Origin: Prochlorococcus sp. AG-409-A10
GTDB taxonomy: Bacteria; Cyanobacteriota; Cyanobacteriia; PCC-6307; Cyanobiaceae
Reading direction: 5' to 3'
Assembly: GCA_003216175.1 (NCBI GenBank)
Contig: QCJG01000007.1
Coordinates: 1 to 64,000, forward strand
DNA length: 64,000 bases
The notes beneath the pieces are model-generated. The model saw only the letters and a list, made by a program, of their open reading frames with translations. It ran no database searches and was not told the origin of the DNA. Both the position numbers and the translations under genes were made by a program. Shown piece after piece: positions 46,364 through 56,449 of the stretch (position 1 is its first letter; the number at the start of each line of letters is the position of its first letter).

Positions 46364-47668
46364 ATGTTGCAGAGATTTTTGAAAATATGTTTATTAATAT
46401 CGGTTTTCCCTTTGCCATCTTTTTCCTTCCAGGCCAATTCCTCTACTTTGATTACTAACAATCCAAAGGAGATTATTGATCAGGTTTGGCAAATTATATA
46501 TCGCGACTTTTTGGATTATTCAGGAAAATATAAGGCAGAAGATTGGATTAAATTAAGAAAGGAAATACTATCAACCAAATATTTTGATAATGATGATGCA
46601 TACATTGCTATAAAAGACATGTTGACAGAATTAGATGATCCTTATACAAGATTTTTAGATCCTAAAGAATTCAATGAAATGAGAATAGATACAACGGGTG
46701 AATTGATGGGAGTAGGCATTCAAATCTCTTTAGATGAGGCTAATAATCAAATTGTTGTTGTATCACCAATAGAAGGAACACCGGCATTTCACGCAGGAAT
46801 CAAACCTAAGGATATAATAGTATCTATAAATGGTAAGCCTATTGAAGGCCTGAGTATAGATAGTACAGTTAAACTTATTCGTGGTAAAAAAGGAACGAAA
46901 GTTGAACTAGGAATAATTAGAGACGATGAGCTGTTAAATGTCTCATTAATAAGAGATAGAATTGAAATTAATGTGGTTGATAGTCGAATAAATAATACAG
47001 TTTCAGGCGCGAAAATTGGTTATCTAAGGTTAAAACAATTCAATGCAAAATCTCCAAAAGAGATGAGTTTATCGATTAATAAATTAGAAAAACAAGAACC
47101 TTTTGGGTATGTATTAGACCTTAGAAGCAATCCTGGTGGTTTGCTTGAGGCAAGCATTGAAATAGCTAGACAATGGATAAATACAGGAATTATTGTTAGT
47201 ACTAAAACAAAAGATGGTATTACTGATATTAGGAAAGCAAAAAGTAGAGCCCTAACTAACAGACCAGTTGTAGTTTTAATCGATGAAGGATCTGCAAGTG
47301 CTAGCGAGATTCTCTCTGGAGCAATTAAAGATAATAAAAGAGGAATATTGGTTGGTAAAAAGACTTTTGGTAAAGGACTAGTTCAATCTGTAAGGTCTCT
47401 TTCTGATGGTTCAGGCCTAACTGTAACTGTAGCTAAATATTTAACACCAAGTGGTAAAGATATTAATAAAAATGGAATAGAACCTGACATTAGAGCTGAT
47501 CTTTTGTTAAATGATAAAAATAAATTAACGAATTTAGATCTAGGAACTTTAAAAGATAGTCAATATATAGTAGCTGAAAATATATTACTTAAAAAGTTTA
47601 GAGCTGAAAATAATAAAAATTCTTATGACCCCTTAAGATCTAACTTAGGCTATGCCCTGAAAAGATAG
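46364..47668 (+). CDS. ctp: Carboxyl-terminal processing protease (S41)
   Basis: Lumenal or periplasmic protease; CtpA of this family trims the D1 precursor to activate photosystem II. I use the ATG at 46364 (MLQRFLKICLL) instead of the TTG at 46355, since a signal peptide (hydrophobic 6-18, cleavage near FQA) follows directly. Domains: helical N-domain, PDZ (GVGIQISLDE through IRGKKGTKVELG, about 115-190), then the protease with catalytic Ser in GSASASEILSG and Lys in KKTFGKGLVQS. Which of the two or three cyanobacterial Ctp paralogues it is remains open. Convergent with the DUF1543 gene. Confidence 0.9.
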   Translation: MLQRFLKICLLISVFPLPSFSFQANSSTLITNNPKEIIDQVWQIIYRDFLDYSGKYKAEDWIKLRKEILSTKYFDNDDAYIAIKDMLTELDDPYTRFLDPKEFNEMRIDTTGELMGVGIQISLDEANNQIVVVSPIEGTPAFHAGIKPKDIIVSINGKPIEGLSIDSTVKLIRGKKGTKVELGIIRDDELLNVSLIRDRIEINVVDSRINNTVSGAKIGYLRLKQFNAKSPKEMSLSINKLEKQEPFGYVLDLRSNPGGLLEASIEIARQWINTGIIVSTKTKDGITDIRKAKSRALTNRPVVVLIDEGSASASEILSGAIKDNKRGILVGKKTFGKGLVQSVRSLSDGSGLTVTVAKYLTPSGKDINKNGIEPDIRADLLLNDKNKLTNLDLGTLKDSQYIVAENILLKKFRAENNKNSYDPLRSNLGYALKR

Positions 47669-48223
47669 TTAAAACTTATCAATTCTTCTATATCCATACC
47701 AATCAGGAATAAGTTTTTCATTTCTTTCTTCAGGGTCTGGTATTAAATTTATTTCCCAATTCTTTATTTTTATAGGATGCATATCGTCAATTTGTTCCAA
47801 ACAATTAATACCTGAGTAGTCATCATTATGTTTGTTTTTTAAATTTGTTTCCCAATTCTCTTTTGCTTTTTTCTTTGCAACAATAGCTTTTTTTGCGACA
47901 ATTAGATTGAATTCATGCTCTTCATACATCTTATTGGGATTGTATCCGCCTAAATTAACAAACCAAAGTGATAAATCTTCTATTTGTGGACTAATTAAAC
48001 TATCTTTATTAGATTTAGATATGACTATTTTATATCCATCCACATATTTAATACGTTTATAACTATCAATATGAAGACCGGTTTTCTTCCCTAACCATTG
48101 CTTTCTAAGGTCAGGAAATGTATCCTCTATTGTTTTACCTAAAACCCATCTTACATCGTGTATTTCTATATTACTTTTCGAACTTCTTCCCCCTAATACA
48201 ACAATAAAAAGGGATAAATCCAT
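47669..48223 (-). CDS. DUF1543 protein with two repeats
   Basis: A 184-residue protein built from two DUF1543-like units: FIVVLGGRSSKSNIEIHDVR at the start (about 5-24) and LWFVNLGGYNPNKMYEEHEF from about residue 86. Each has the strand-LGG-loop-E-H pattern. A polar, Lys-rich linker and a C-terminal domain with PDPEERNEKLIPDWYGYRR follow. No function is known for the family. Its stop abuts the ctp stop, with no base between the genes. Confidence 0.8.
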   Translation of the reverse strand: MDLSLFIVVLGGRSSKSNIEIHDVRWVLGKTIEDTFPDLRKQWLGKKTGLHIDSYKRIKYVDGYKIVISKSNKDSLISPQIEDLSLWFVNLGGYNPNKMYEEHEFNLIVAKKAIVAKKKAKENWETNLKNKHNDDYSGINCLEQIDDMHPIKIKNWEINLIPDPEERNEKLIPDWYGYRRIDKF

Positions 48224-48232
48224 AAGATTAAT

Positions 48233-49126
48233 TTAATTACTCATGTCCAGCATCTTTTTCATAGGTTTATATGCCATTGCTCTAATATGTTCATCCATTT
48301 TTAATTCTGGGCTCATTTCTTTTAAACACTTATGTACTTTTTCTAAGGTATTCATTCTCATATATGGACATTCATTGCAACTACATCCATCTAGTCCAGG
48401 AACTTCTATATACGTCTTTAAAGGATCTTTTAATCTCATTTGGTGGATAATTCCTGGTTCGGTAAGTACTAGGAATTTATTTTGTTTACTTTCTTGAGAG
48501 TAATTAAGCAATTTGCTTGTTGAACCTATGAAATCAGCAAGATCTAATAGATTTTCTTGACATTCAGGGTGGGCAAGTACTTCAGCGTTTGGGTGCTTGA
48601 TTTTTAACTTTATTAGAGATTCTTCATTGAAAGTTTCATGTACAAGACATCTCCCAGGCCATAAGGTTAATTTGCGACCACTCTGACGTTCAACCCATCT
48701 ACCAAGATTCCTGTCAGGTGAAAATAAAATTGGTAAATCTTTGGGTAATTTTTTTACGAGATCAACAGCATTACTGCTTGTGCAAATCAGGTCGCTTTTT
48801 GCCTTTACTGCTGCGCTGCAATTTATATAACTAATAGCAAAATGATCGGGATGTTTATTTAAGAATTTTTGGAAGTCATCTGGTTGGCAGTCGTCTGCGA
48901 GTGTGCAGCCTGCATCCAAATCAGGAAGAAGAACAATTTTATCTGGACAAAGTATCTTTGCTGTCTCAGCCATGAAATGAACTCCACAAAAAACAATTAC
49001 ATCAGCATTTGTCTCCGAGGCTTTTCTAGATAATTCAAGTGAATCACCAATAAAATCTGCTACGTCTTGTATTGCTGGCTCTTGATAGTAATGAGCAAGA
49101 ATTATTGCATTTCTTTCTTTACGCAA
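48233..49126 (-). CDS. nadA: Quinolinate synthase, true start probably upstream
   Basis: Condenses iminoaspartate with dihydroxyacetone phosphate to quinolinate for NAD. The iron-sulfur Cys are in [21 protein letters not shown] and [30 protein letters not shown] and PDRNLGRWV are active-site segments. The TTG at 49126 is the first ordinary start, but it removes a conserved helix: the open frame upstream encodes [16 protein letters not shown], matching NadA N-termini, and runs to about 49230 without ATG, GTG or TTG. An ATT near 49200 is one candidate. The 3' end lies nine bases from the DUF1543 gene. Confidence 0.9.
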   Translation of the reverse strand: MRKERNAIILAHYYQEPAIQDVADFIGDSLELSRKASETNADVIVFCGVHFMAETAKILCPDKIVLLPDLDAGCTLADDCQPDDFQKFLNKHPDHFAISYINCSAAVKAKSDLICTSSNAVDLVKKLPKDLPILFSPDRNLGRWVERQSGRKLTLWPGRCLVHETFNEESLIKLKIKHPNAEVLAHPECQENLLDLADFIGSTSKLLNYSQESKQNKFLVLTEPGIIHQMRLKDPLKTYIEVPGLDGCSCNECPYMRMNTLEKVHKCLKEMSPELKMDEHIRAMAYKPMKKMLDMSN

Positions 49127-49257
49127 AAAATTGATCTCATCAGTGAGATTATTGCTTTTATTTGAGACTGATGTATCAGTCTTGTAATAGGAAACAGTGG
49201 TAATTAGTTTCCAAATGAACTTGTTGGGGCAGTATAGAGGTTAATTTCCTAAATAAT

Positions 49258-50115
49258 CTGTCAGATATCCGAATTGCTATCGCGGGTGATTTGCATGGGT
49301 CCTGGTGCCAGGATGATCTTGAGTTGCTTTTGGAGCTAAATCCAGATGGTGTTTTATTTGTTGGTGACTTGTCTGATGGTGATTTAAGAATTGTTCGGGC
49401 TATAAGTAAAATTTCTATTCCCACATCGGTAATACTTGGAAATCACGACAGAGGAAAAGACGGATCTGGGGATATTTTAAAAGCTCAATTGGATTTGTTA
49501 GGTGAAAAAAACTGTTCTTGGAATTTATCAAAATGGAAACAAAAAGAGCTTTCTGTCGTTGGAGCAAGACCTTGCAGTGGTGGTGGAGGATTTTTCTTAA
49601 CACAAGAGGTTAAGTCGGTATTCGGTGAGGTCAGTCTTGATGAATCTGTCCTTAGGATTGTTTCTGCGGCTAAGACTGCACCATTAGATGTACCTTTATT
49701 AATACTTGCTCATTCAGGTCCAGTTGGACTTGGTTCAGAGTCTTCTAGTCTTTGTGGAAGAGATTGGAAATTACCATCTATGGATTGGGGAGATAAAGAT
49801 CTTGGTATAGCAATTGATCAAATTCGTAAATTTAGGATTCCAGAATTAGTTGTTTTTGGTCACACTCATCATCAATTAAGAATTGGGGGGAACCGAACTA
49901 GAAAAACTTTTGCTCAAGATCTATGGGGGACGTCATATTTAAATGCAGCTTGTGTTCCAAGAAGAGGTATTGATTCTGCCGGTGAGAATTTGTGCCATTT
50001 TTCTTGGGTTGAGTTCTCGAACGGTAAGCTTGTTCATGCATCGCACAGATGGTTTAGGAATGATGCTTCAATTGCATATATAGAAATTTTATTAAACCAA
50101 AAAAATAGTATCTAG
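49258..50115 (+). CDS. Calcineurin-like metallophosphoesterase, start uncertain
   Basis: A cyanobacterial metallophosphoesterase of about 285 residues (TIGR04168-like). The metal-binding blocks are IAGDLHGSW, LFVGDLSDGD, ILGNHDRGKD and VFGHTHHQLR, so the di-metal site is complete. The first ordinary start, TTG at 49291, falls inside the first metal motif (GD-LHG) and cannot be right. The frame continues upstream as LSDIRIAIAGD, with a CTG at 49258 as the nearest candidate, but there is no ATG, GTG or TTG before the stop. It is divergent from nadA, whose start is equally unclear. Substrate unknown. Confidence 0.82.
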   Translation: MSDIRIAIAGDLHGSWCQDDLELLLELNPDGVLFVGDLSDGDLRIVRAISKISIPTSVILGNHDRGKDGSGDILKAQLDLLGEKNCSWNLSKWKQKELSVVGARPCSGGGGFFLTQEVKSVFGEVSLDESVLRIVSAAKTAPLDVPLLILAHSGPVGLGSESSSLCGRDWKLPSMDWGDKDLGIAIDQIRKFRIPELVVFGHTHHQLRIGGNRTRKTFAQDLWGTSYLNAACVPRRGIDSAGENLCHFSWVEFSNGKLVHASHRWFRNDASIAYIEILLNQKNSI

Positions 50116-50146
50116 CAGATTTTATTTTCTTGATAATCAAATGATT

Positions 50147-50950
50147 TTACCTTTGCTCATTTAAATCAGGATCCTTAAATTTTCTTTCTGCAATCAAATA
50201 AGCACCAATTGCAGTGCCTATAAACCCCAAAATATTTCTCATTAAAGGCAAAATATCATTAGTTCTTGTTACCACGGGAGCAATGCCAAAAATTCCAAAT
50301 AGCATTATCCAAAGCGGGGAGAGGAGCAAAAGCCATCCTATTGAAAATGATTCATTTTGTTTTCTTGGGGAGGCGGCGAAACCTGCAATAACTCCACCCA
50401 ATAGAGAGGTCAATAAAGTCCATTGCCATTGTTCCTGGGGTAGGCCAGGTACAACTTGACAACCACCACGGTCTAAACAGGTCTCTACCGCTTTTATAGA
50501 AGCTAAGATTGCACCGTCCTCTCCATTATCTCTTACATAAAATTGGTTGCCAAACCTAGTTTGTAATTCCACCCAAAATATTCTGGGCATTAGTGCAAAA
50601 TATGCATCTCCAACATTAAAACTCAATAAATTCCCTCCTCTTGGATCAGCGATTATAAGTAAACTTGTCTCATCAAGATTCCAATAGTCTTTGACTGCTA
50701 AACCAGGAGTTTTTTCAAATTGAGACAAAACCCTTATTTTCCATCCGGTTTCTTTTTCATATGAATTTAGTGAGTTCGCCAAATCTAATCTTTGTTTCTC
50801 ACTCAGAGTTTTTGCAAGATCGATTATGGGTGTTAGTTCGTTTGGCAATAGTTCGGGATTATCGTAAGCAAATGTGCTTCCTCCCATAGAAAATATTATT
50901 ACTAGCCCAAGGCAAAAAATTATTGCTTTCTTAAATGTTTGTTTCAGCAT
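50147..50950 (-). CDS. Psb32/TLP18.3-like TPM-domain protein
   Basis: Thylakoid protein implicated in photosystem II repair. The 267-residue chain has a signal or anchor (residues 8-27, ending STFAYDNPELLP), a TPM domain (about 35-160) with LAKTLSEKQRLDLANSLNSY, SLLIIADPRGGNLLSFNVGD and the Cys pair CLDRGGC, then two hydrophobic helices in the C-terminal third that anchor it. The TPM fold is exposed to lumen. It is divergent from the MidA-type gene, with only 32 bases between starts, so their promoters overlap. Confidence 0.85.
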   Translation of the reverse strand: MLKQTFKKAIIFCLGLVIIFSMGGSTFAYDNPELLPNELTPIIDLAKTLSEKQRLDLANSLNSYEKETGWKIRVLSQFEKTPGLAVKDYWNLDETSLLIIADPRGGNLLSFNVGDAYFALMPRIFWVELQTRFGNQFYVRDNGEDGAILASIKAVETCLDRGGCQVVPGLPQEQWQWTLLTSLLGGVIAGFAASPRKQNESFSIGWLLLLSPLWIMLFGIFGIAPVVTRTNDILPLMRNILGFIGTAIGAYLIAERKFKDPDLNEQR

Positions 50951-50982
50951 GTGCTTGATTTGCTCTGAACGTATTCTCCATC

Positions 50983-52185
50983 ATGATTGACCCGACTGCG
51001 AGATGTCCTAAATGGTTGATTGATCGCATAAGAGATAGTGGCGGTTCAATTAGTTTCTACAAATATATGGATTTAGTTTTAAACGACCCTGAAAATGGAT
51101 TTTATTCAACTGGAAAATTGAAAATTGGTAAGGATGGAGATTTTTGTACTTCACCGTCTTTGAGTAATGATTTTGCACGTTTATTAGCTATTCAAATTGT
51201 TGATTGGCTTCTCGATCTAGAAAAATCAGGTATTGAAGATGAATTGTTTTCTCTTGTTGAGATTGGACCTGGAGAAGGAACTTTATCAAGAGATTTGATA
51301 TTGGCTATTACTGACATTGCACCTACTTTAATAAGTAAAATGGAGCTTGTTTTAGTTGAATTAAATGTAGGGATGAGAAAACGACAAAAAAAAGTAGTTA
51401 ATAACTTAGAGGGAATTAAATTTCGCTGGAGCAACATCGAAGATCTCACTTTAAGACCAGTAACTGGGGTAATTATTGCGAATGAAGTTTTAGATGCGTT
51501 CCCCGTAGAGAGATTGGTCTTTGCCGAAAATAAAGTTTTTAGACAAGGAGTTTCTTTGAGAAAAATAAATGATGAATATTCTTTGGAGTTTGTTGACCTC
51601 AGGCCCACATCTGCGATTATGAGATTTTTGCAAGATTCGAATAGTCTTTTAAATATTGAGTTTCCACCAAAGGGTATTTGTGATCGATGGGTTACAGAAT
51701 GGCATTGTGATCTGCCGACTTGGTTTGAGCAATTGTCTAAGATTTTAATCAATGGCTCATTATTAGTTGTCGACTATGCGATGGAATCGAAGCGGTATTA
51801 CAACGTAATTAGAGAGGACGGGACTCTTATTTCTTATAGGAATCAAAAAGCAAATCCAAATATTTTGAAAGATCCTGGTTTGAGTGATTTAACAGCACAT
51901 TTATGCATTGAATCAACTGTTAATTATGCCTTGATCAACGGATGGAAGTTTATGGGTGAGACTAGGCAGGGACAAGCTCTATTAGCATTAGGACTTTCAA
52001 AATTTATATATTCTCTTCAAAATACATTTAGTCAAGATTTATCCGGCGCTTTAAATCGAAGAGAGTCATTATTGAGACTTGTTGATCCAATGGGTTTGGG
52101 GGAATTTAGGTGGTTAGCTTTCCAGAAGGACAATGGTTTTGATCTGATGTTAAGCAATCGTTTTCTTGAAGAACCAATTAGCTAA
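50983..52185 (+). CDS. MidA/NDUFAF7-type SAM methyltransferase
   Basis: A 400-residue protein of the DUF185 family; the mitochondrial member methylates an Arg of complex I subunit NDUFS2 during assembly. Landmarks are [40 protein letters not shown], the SAM site [15 protein letters not shown] and [17 protein letters not shown]. In cyanobacteria it might modify the NDH-1 complex, by analogy only. The stop overlaps the convergent aroB 3' end by eight bases. Confidence 0.85.
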   Translation: MIDPTARCPKWLIDRIRDSGGSISFYKYMDLVLNDPENGFYSTGKLKIGKDGDFCTSPSLSNDFARLLAIQIVDWLLDLEKSGIEDELFSLVEIGPGEGTLSRDLILAITDIAPTLISKMELVLVELNVGMRKRQKKVVNNLEGIKFRWSNIEDLTLRPVTGVIIANEVLDAFPVERLVFAENKVFRQGVSLRKINDEYSLEFVDLRPTSAIMRFLQDSNSLLNIEFPPKGICDRWVTEWHCDLPTWFEQLSKILINGSLLVVDYAMESKRYYNVIREDGTLISYRNQKANPNILKDPGLSDLTAHLCIESTVNYALINGWKFMGETRQGQALLALGLSKFIYSLQNTFSQDLSGALNRRESLLRLVDPMGLGEFRWLAFQKDNGFDLMLSNRFLEEPIS

Positions 52186-53284
52186 GTTTTTGCAAGCATT
52201 CATTTATCTCTTTATTAGAGATATTATTAAACAATTCTACATCACCAATTTTTAAGGGCATGACGAAACTCACTTTGCCGTTTTTGACTTTCTTGTCTCC
52301 TTGAAGTGAGCTTAGAACATTTTCTAGTTCAAGCCTAGGCCACTTTGTTGGTAAACCTGCTTTCTCAATTAATTGTTTCTGCCTTTTTGCGTCAATCTCT
52401 TCCCATAGTCCCCTTTGAACCGCTAACTGACCAACAGCAACCATCCCCATTGCTACTGCCTCACCATGAAGCCATTTCCCATATCCACAAAGATTTTCTA
52501 TTACGTGACCAAATGTATGTCCATAATTTAAGAATGCTCTTACGCCACTTTCCTTCTCATCTTTTACAACAATTTTCGCCTTAGATTTCGCAGAGCGTAT
52601 AATTATTTCTATTAGTAGCTTCTCATTAATTCTTTTAAGGTCAGATATATTATCTTGCTTCTCTAGAAGTTCGAATAGTTCTAGGTCTGATATAACTCCA
52701 TACTTAATTATTTCGGCCATACCTGCTTTGAACTCTCTTGCTGGGAGAGTAAATAATGTTTTGGGATCTATTAAAACTAATTTAGGTTGATGAAAAGCAC
52801 CTATAAGATTTTTACCTTTTGAATGATTTATGCCGGTTTTACCACCAATAGAGGCATCAACCATGGCAAGTAAAGTTGTAGGGACTTGGACTAAATGAAT
52901 TCCGCGCAACCAAGTAGCAGCAGCAAATCCAGTCATGTCTCCAATTACACCACCCCCAAGGGCAATCATTAATGACCCTCTCTCTAACCTTGCTTCATAG
53001 GCCGCATCGTGTATTAAATCTATAGAAGATTGATTTTTTTGCTTTTCTCCTGCTTTTAATATTAGAAGTTTCGGAATGAATTTATTTTTAATCAGACTTT
53101 TAATTATGCAGTCACTATAGTGATCTGATACTTCTTTATTTGAAACAACTAATACTTTTAGTCCATCTTTAAAACCAATTTTACATAGCTCATCTCCTAA
53201 ACATTCAAGACTATTTTTCCCTATAACTATCTCGTATGGGTTGCTAGTTAAAGAGACGTTTATATGGAAGTTGCCGTTATTCAC
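52178..53284 (-). CDS. aroB: 3-dehydroquinate synthase
   Basis: Second shikimate-pathway step, NAD- and metal-dependent. The 368-residue enzyme has the NAD-binding/glycine-rich [55 protein letters not shown], and the metal ligands in AEIIKYG and the HGEAVAMGM and [11 protein letters not shown] segments. Full length and intact active site. The start ATG lies 285 bases from purK, in a divergent, AT-rich spacer that must hold both promoters. It overlaps the 3' end of the MidA-type gene. Confidence 0.95.
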   Translation of the reverse strand: MNNGNFHINVSLTSNPYEIVIGKNSLECLGDELCKIGFKDGLKVLVVSNKEVSDHYSDCIIKSLIKNKFIPKLLILKAGEKQKNQSSIDLIHDAAYEARLERGSLMIALGGGVIGDMTGFAAATWLRGIHLVQVPTTLLAMVDASIGGKTGINHSKGKNLIGAFHQPKLVLIDPKTLFTLPAREFKAGMAEIIKYGVISDLELFELLEKQDNISDLKRINEKLLIEIIIRSAKSKAKIVVKDEKESGVRAFLNYGHTFGHVIENLCGYGKWLHGEAVAMGMVAVGQLAVQRGLWEEIDAKRQKQLIEKAGLPTKWPRLELENVLSSLQGDKKVKNGKVSFVMPLKIGDVELFNNISNKEINECLQKLS

Positions 53285-53569
53285 AGTTGTGAGAGTATAG
53301 GGTTTTTTGATGATTTATTATTTTAAACCACCAAAATATGTAAGTAATTATATGGCTGTCGAACACATTTCATAAACCAATGAAATATGTTCGTATACGT
53401 TAGGTATTTATTCAAAGATCATAATAATCACATTGTGGAATATTCTTTGGGTTGTGAATAAAGGATGTTTTTATTAAAATCATACTTCATAGATTATTTT
53501 TGTTTGTTTTACAAAACTTTTTTGTTTGTCTACAAGTGAACAAAGCTCTAAAAATGAGGTCTTGAACTA

Positions 53570-54715
53570 ATGATTGGGGTCGTGGGTGGAGGACAGTTGG
53601 CAATGCTTCTTGTTGAGGCTGGAAAAAAAAGAGATGTTGATGTCGTTGTTCAGACATCATCTAAAAATGACCCAGCTGCCAAAAAGACAAAGCAAGTAGT
53701 TCTGCATAATCCTACTGATGTAGAGGGCACAGAACTTCTTGCGGAAAAGGCCCGCTTGATTACTTTTGAAAATGAGTGGGTTGATATACCAAGTTTACTT
53801 TCTCTGCAAAACAATGGAGTCTCTTTTGTTCCCAGGCTTCAATCAATAAGACCTTTAATTAACAAAATAACTCAAAGAGAGTTATTAAACAGTCTGGATA
53901 TTCCCTGTCCTGAATGGTTACCTATACCTTTAGAAAAATCATCTGCAATTGAGATTCCTTCTGATTGGGGATTCCCCTTGATGGCAAAAGCTGCCAAAGG
54001 CGGATATGACGGTAAAGGAACTAAAATTATTAAAAATTTAAAACAACTTCAAGAATTTCTATTAATTGAAACAGAAGAGCAATGGATGTTAGAAAAATGG
54101 ATTACTTTCGATAAAGAATTATCCATCGTTTCTAGTAGGGATTCAAAAGGAATTATACGTAGCTTACCAATCGTAGAGACTTACCAATCTAAACAAGTAT
54201 GCGACTGGGTTCTTGCCCCAGCTGATATCAATCATGACGTTGATCTTATGGTGAGAAATATCGTATCTTCGTTGCTGGCTGAATTGGACTATGTGGGAGT
54301 TATTGCTATTGAATTTTTCTATGGATCTGAAGGATTACTGGTAAATGAAATAGCTCCAAGGACGCATAACTCAGGTCATTTTTCCATAGATGCTTGTAGT
54401 AGTAGCCAGTTTGATCAACAAATATGTATCACATCTGGGATTAATGTTCCCAGTCCTGAAATGCTTGTTAATGGTGCTTTAATGGCAAACTTGCTTGGTT
54501 TGCAAAGTAGCTATCCAATAACACTCAGCCAGAGGTTGGATGATTTAAGGGGTATTCCTGGCTTGAATGTTCATTGGTATGAAAAAGAAGAAGAAAAAGA
54601 AGGTAGAAAGCTTGGTCACGTTACTTATCTACTGAATAGTAAAGATGCTTTGTCTAGAAAAAAAGAAGCATTGGATGTTTTAAAAGCCATAAGGTCAATT
54701 TGGCCTACCTCATAA
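53570..54715 (+). CDS. purK: 5-(carboxyamino)imidazole ribonucleotide synthase
   Basis: ATP-grasp enzyme of purine synthesis that carboxylates AIR with bicarbonate. In 381 residues: the glycine-rich N-domain GVVGGGQLAMLLVEAGKK at 3-20, the RPLINKITQRELLNS segment, the ATP-grasp lid with KAAKGGYDGKGT, and the metal site in LLVNEIAPRTHNSGHF. Length and order are normal. In cyanobacteria 6S RNA commonly lies just downstream of purK, as it does here, and the two may be partly co-transcribed. Confidence 0.95.
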   Translation: MIGVVGGGQLAMLLVEAGKKRDVDVVVQTSSKNDPAAKKTKQVVLHNPTDVEGTELLAEKARLITFENEWVDIPSLLSLQNNGVSFVPRLQSIRPLINKITQRELLNSLDIPCPEWLPIPLEKSSAIEIPSDWGFPLMAKAAKGGYDGKGTKIIKNLKQLQEFLLIETEEQWMLEKWITFDKELSIVSSRDSKGIIRSLPIVETYQSKQVCDWVLAPADINHDVDLMVRNIVSSLLAELDYVGVIAIEFFYGSEGLLVNEIAPRTHNSGHFSIDACSSSQFDQQICITSGINVPSPEMLVNGALMANLLGLQSSYPITLSQRLDDLRGIPGLNVHWYEKEEEKEGRKLGHVTYLLNSKDALSRKKEALDVLKAIRSIWPTS

Positions 54716-54739
54716 TGATATTTTGTTTAAATTGTTCTA

Positions 54740-54915
54740 GTACTGCTTTGTTGGTATTGGCCTTTTCAAGTGCTCTGATCTGACTCTCTTTCGATATGGG
54801 GAGGCTGTCGTGAAAGTAACGTATACCAGCTTTGCTCTGGAAACGAAGCTTCACTTTGAATCCCCCTCTGGTTCTTCCAGGTCGATGCTTCTTGGGCCAT
54901 ACGGCAAAGCGGTAC
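54740..54915 (+). ncRNA. ssrS: 6S RNA
   Basis: A rod-like RNA of about 176 bases. The closing stem pairs GTACTGCTTTG from 54740 with CAAAGCGGTAC ending at 54915, then GGTAT with ATACG-side bases and GGCC (near 54759) with GGCC (near 54896), using a few G-U pairs. Inner stems include CAAG/CTTG and GGGGA/TCCCC around a central open region that can mimic a promoter bubble for RNA polymerase. Location directly after purK matches cyanobacterial 6Sa. Ends are estimated from pairing. Confidence 0.82.
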
Positions 54916-55014
54916 TTTCTATAAATGAGTAAATTGAAAAAAATAGTTTTTTAGATTAAATTATTTATATTTTTTCTTTGTCAATTCATTATGGACTGTG
55001 TAACCAACTAGATC

Positions 55015-55365
55015 TCAAGATGTTAATCCTCTAGATTTACGGACTTTTCGCAGTAGATCGTGATCTTCTCTTGCTTTTTTATCAAGAATTGCTATATCTC
55101 TTCTGGCTTTTTTATCAACTTTCTGAATATCTTCTCTTGCTCTTTGGTCAAGTAGTGCAACATCTTTTCTTGCTCTCTGATCGATGTTCTCAAGGTCTGC
55201 TCTAGCTCGTTGATCAACATTCTCTAAGTCAATTTTTGCTCTTTCTATCATGCTTGTCATTGAGTCGACCATCATTGACAAGGCGGCAGGAACTGGCTTG
55301 CCTGAAGTTGAAAAAGACGACTGTTCATTAAGACTAATACTAGTTTTTGCTTGATTCGATGCCAT
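55015..55365 (-). CDS. Coiled-coil protein with 11-residue repeats
   Basis: A 116-residue protein. After a Ser/Thr-rich N-terminus (1-25) and a short helix (SMMVDSMTSMIER) come six units of 11 residues, each close to (A)RxDLxxxDQR: AKIDLENVDQR, ARADLENIDQR, ARKDVALLDQR, AREDIQKVDKK, ARRDIAILDKK and a degenerate last one. Regular Ala-Arg plus Asp spacing predicts a right-handed coiled coil of highly charged helices. The tail is basic (KVRKSRG). I do not recognise the family; a structural or membrane-surface role is possible. It lies downstream of 6S RNA, on the other strand. Confidence 0.7.
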   Translation of the reverse strand: MASNQAKTSISLNEQSSFSTSGKPVPAALSMMVDSMTSMIERAKIDLENVDQRARADLENIDQRARKDVALLDQRAREDIQKVDKKARRDIAILDKKAREDHDLLRKVRKSRGLTS

Positions 55366-55586
55366 AGTTTTAATTCAAATAGGCTTACATTAGTTAGAAG
55401 CCATTTTCTTGATGTTTCTATTATCTCCTTTTATTAGCCCAAAGAATCAAAATCTTCAGAAGAAAAACGAGCTGTAATAGAGAGATGATGCTTTTGCTTC
55501 AAAAGCTCATGGTATTTCATTTTATCTTTTTTCAGATTTTGGTGAAATCCAGATTAATACACACTAATACAGTATTAAAAAGAAAA

Positions 55587-55811
55587 TTAATAGTATTTCC
55601 CTTTTGGATAAAGTCTAGCTATTCTCTGTTTTTGATTCACTTTTTCTAGTCTTTTTCTATTCCGATCTTTGCATGAATCGTCATCTTCATCAAGCCTAAA
55701 AAAGACAAAATAGAACATAACGCCTGTGAAAATTAATCCTGTGAATAGAACCCAAAAACCAATTAATCCTTTAGGAGATAAGTAGTCAATATTAAAAGAT
55801 ATATTTCTCAT
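55587..55811 (-). CDS. Small single-pass membrane protein, 74 residues
   Basis: ATG at 55811. One hydrophobic helix (about 15-38, GLIGFWVLFTGLIFTGVMFY) is followed by an acidic patch DEDDDS and a basic tail with RNRKRLEKVNQKQRIARLY. The acidic-then-basic cytoplasmic tail is unusual. No motif of known photosystem subunits is seen. It lies 220 bases from the coiled-coil gene on the same strand, with a mostly non-coding spacer. Function unknown. Confidence 0.6.
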   Translation of the reverse strand: MRNISFNIDYLSPKGLIGFWVLFTGLIFTGVMFYFVFFRLDEDDDSCKDRNRKRLEKVNQKQRIARLYPKGKYY

Positions 55812-56000
55812 TTTTATTACATAAAAATTCTAAGCTTATATATTATCTTCAATAAATAAAAAATGTAGGAATAGTTTGGTTTTATATAAACCTACTTTTT
55901 AAAAATTTGCATTTTTTAAAATTACTAGCTACGAATGAGAATTTCTACGCATTAACACATAATAAAATTTAATTAAAATTAAAATAAATATTTTTTTGAA

Positions 56001-56135
56001 ATGGAAGCGACCCATAACTATGCAATGAACCTTATCGTTCCATTAATGGGAATGGCTCCTTTGCTAATGCTTTTTATATTGAAAGGGGAGAAAAAATCAA
56101 AGGTTTCAAAGAGTTGGACTAGATCGACTAACTAG
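56001..56135 (+). CDS. Small membrane peptide, 44 residues
   Basis: ATG at 56001, TAG at 56133-56135. MEATHNYAMNLIVPLMGMAP leads into LLMLFILKGEKKSK and VSKSWTRSTN: one hydrophobic helix with a basic end, Met-rich. The clean frame and the positive-inside pattern support a real membrane peptide. The 310 bases after it contain only AT-rich sequence and very short frames. Not recognised. Confidence 0.48.
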   Translation: MEATHNYAMNLIVPLMGMAPLLMLFILKGEKKSKVSKSWTRSTN

Positions 56136-56449
56136 AATTGTGAAAAATAAGTTTTTATTCATATTTGACTTATAAAGAGCTCAAAAAGATGGTTGTTTGT
56201 TTTATAAAGGTATGATTTTATTGAATTAATATTTTTAAATTATTAACTTATAAAGATTTTCTATCTTTTTTTATTATCTATTTTACAATTAATCTAAAAA
56301 CATTAATATTAATAATTAAATTATAGACTCAATATAGGTTAGTTATGTTTTAACTCACAGTAACCTTTTATTTTCGCTATCCTAGTTATCTATTAGACAT
56401 TAGACACTTTTTTACGTCTAGTGAATAATTTAAATTATTTTATTAAGCA
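56136..56449. other. AT-rich stretch, nothing recognised
   Basis: About 310 bases with frequent stops in every frame and long A/T runs. No stem-loop with a T-tail and no tRNA-like element was seen. Confidence 0.35.

Noticed and set aside
55015-55365. CRISPR-like direct repeats
   Set aside because: The 33-base periodicity is explained by 11-residue protein repeats in frame; there are no unique spacers.
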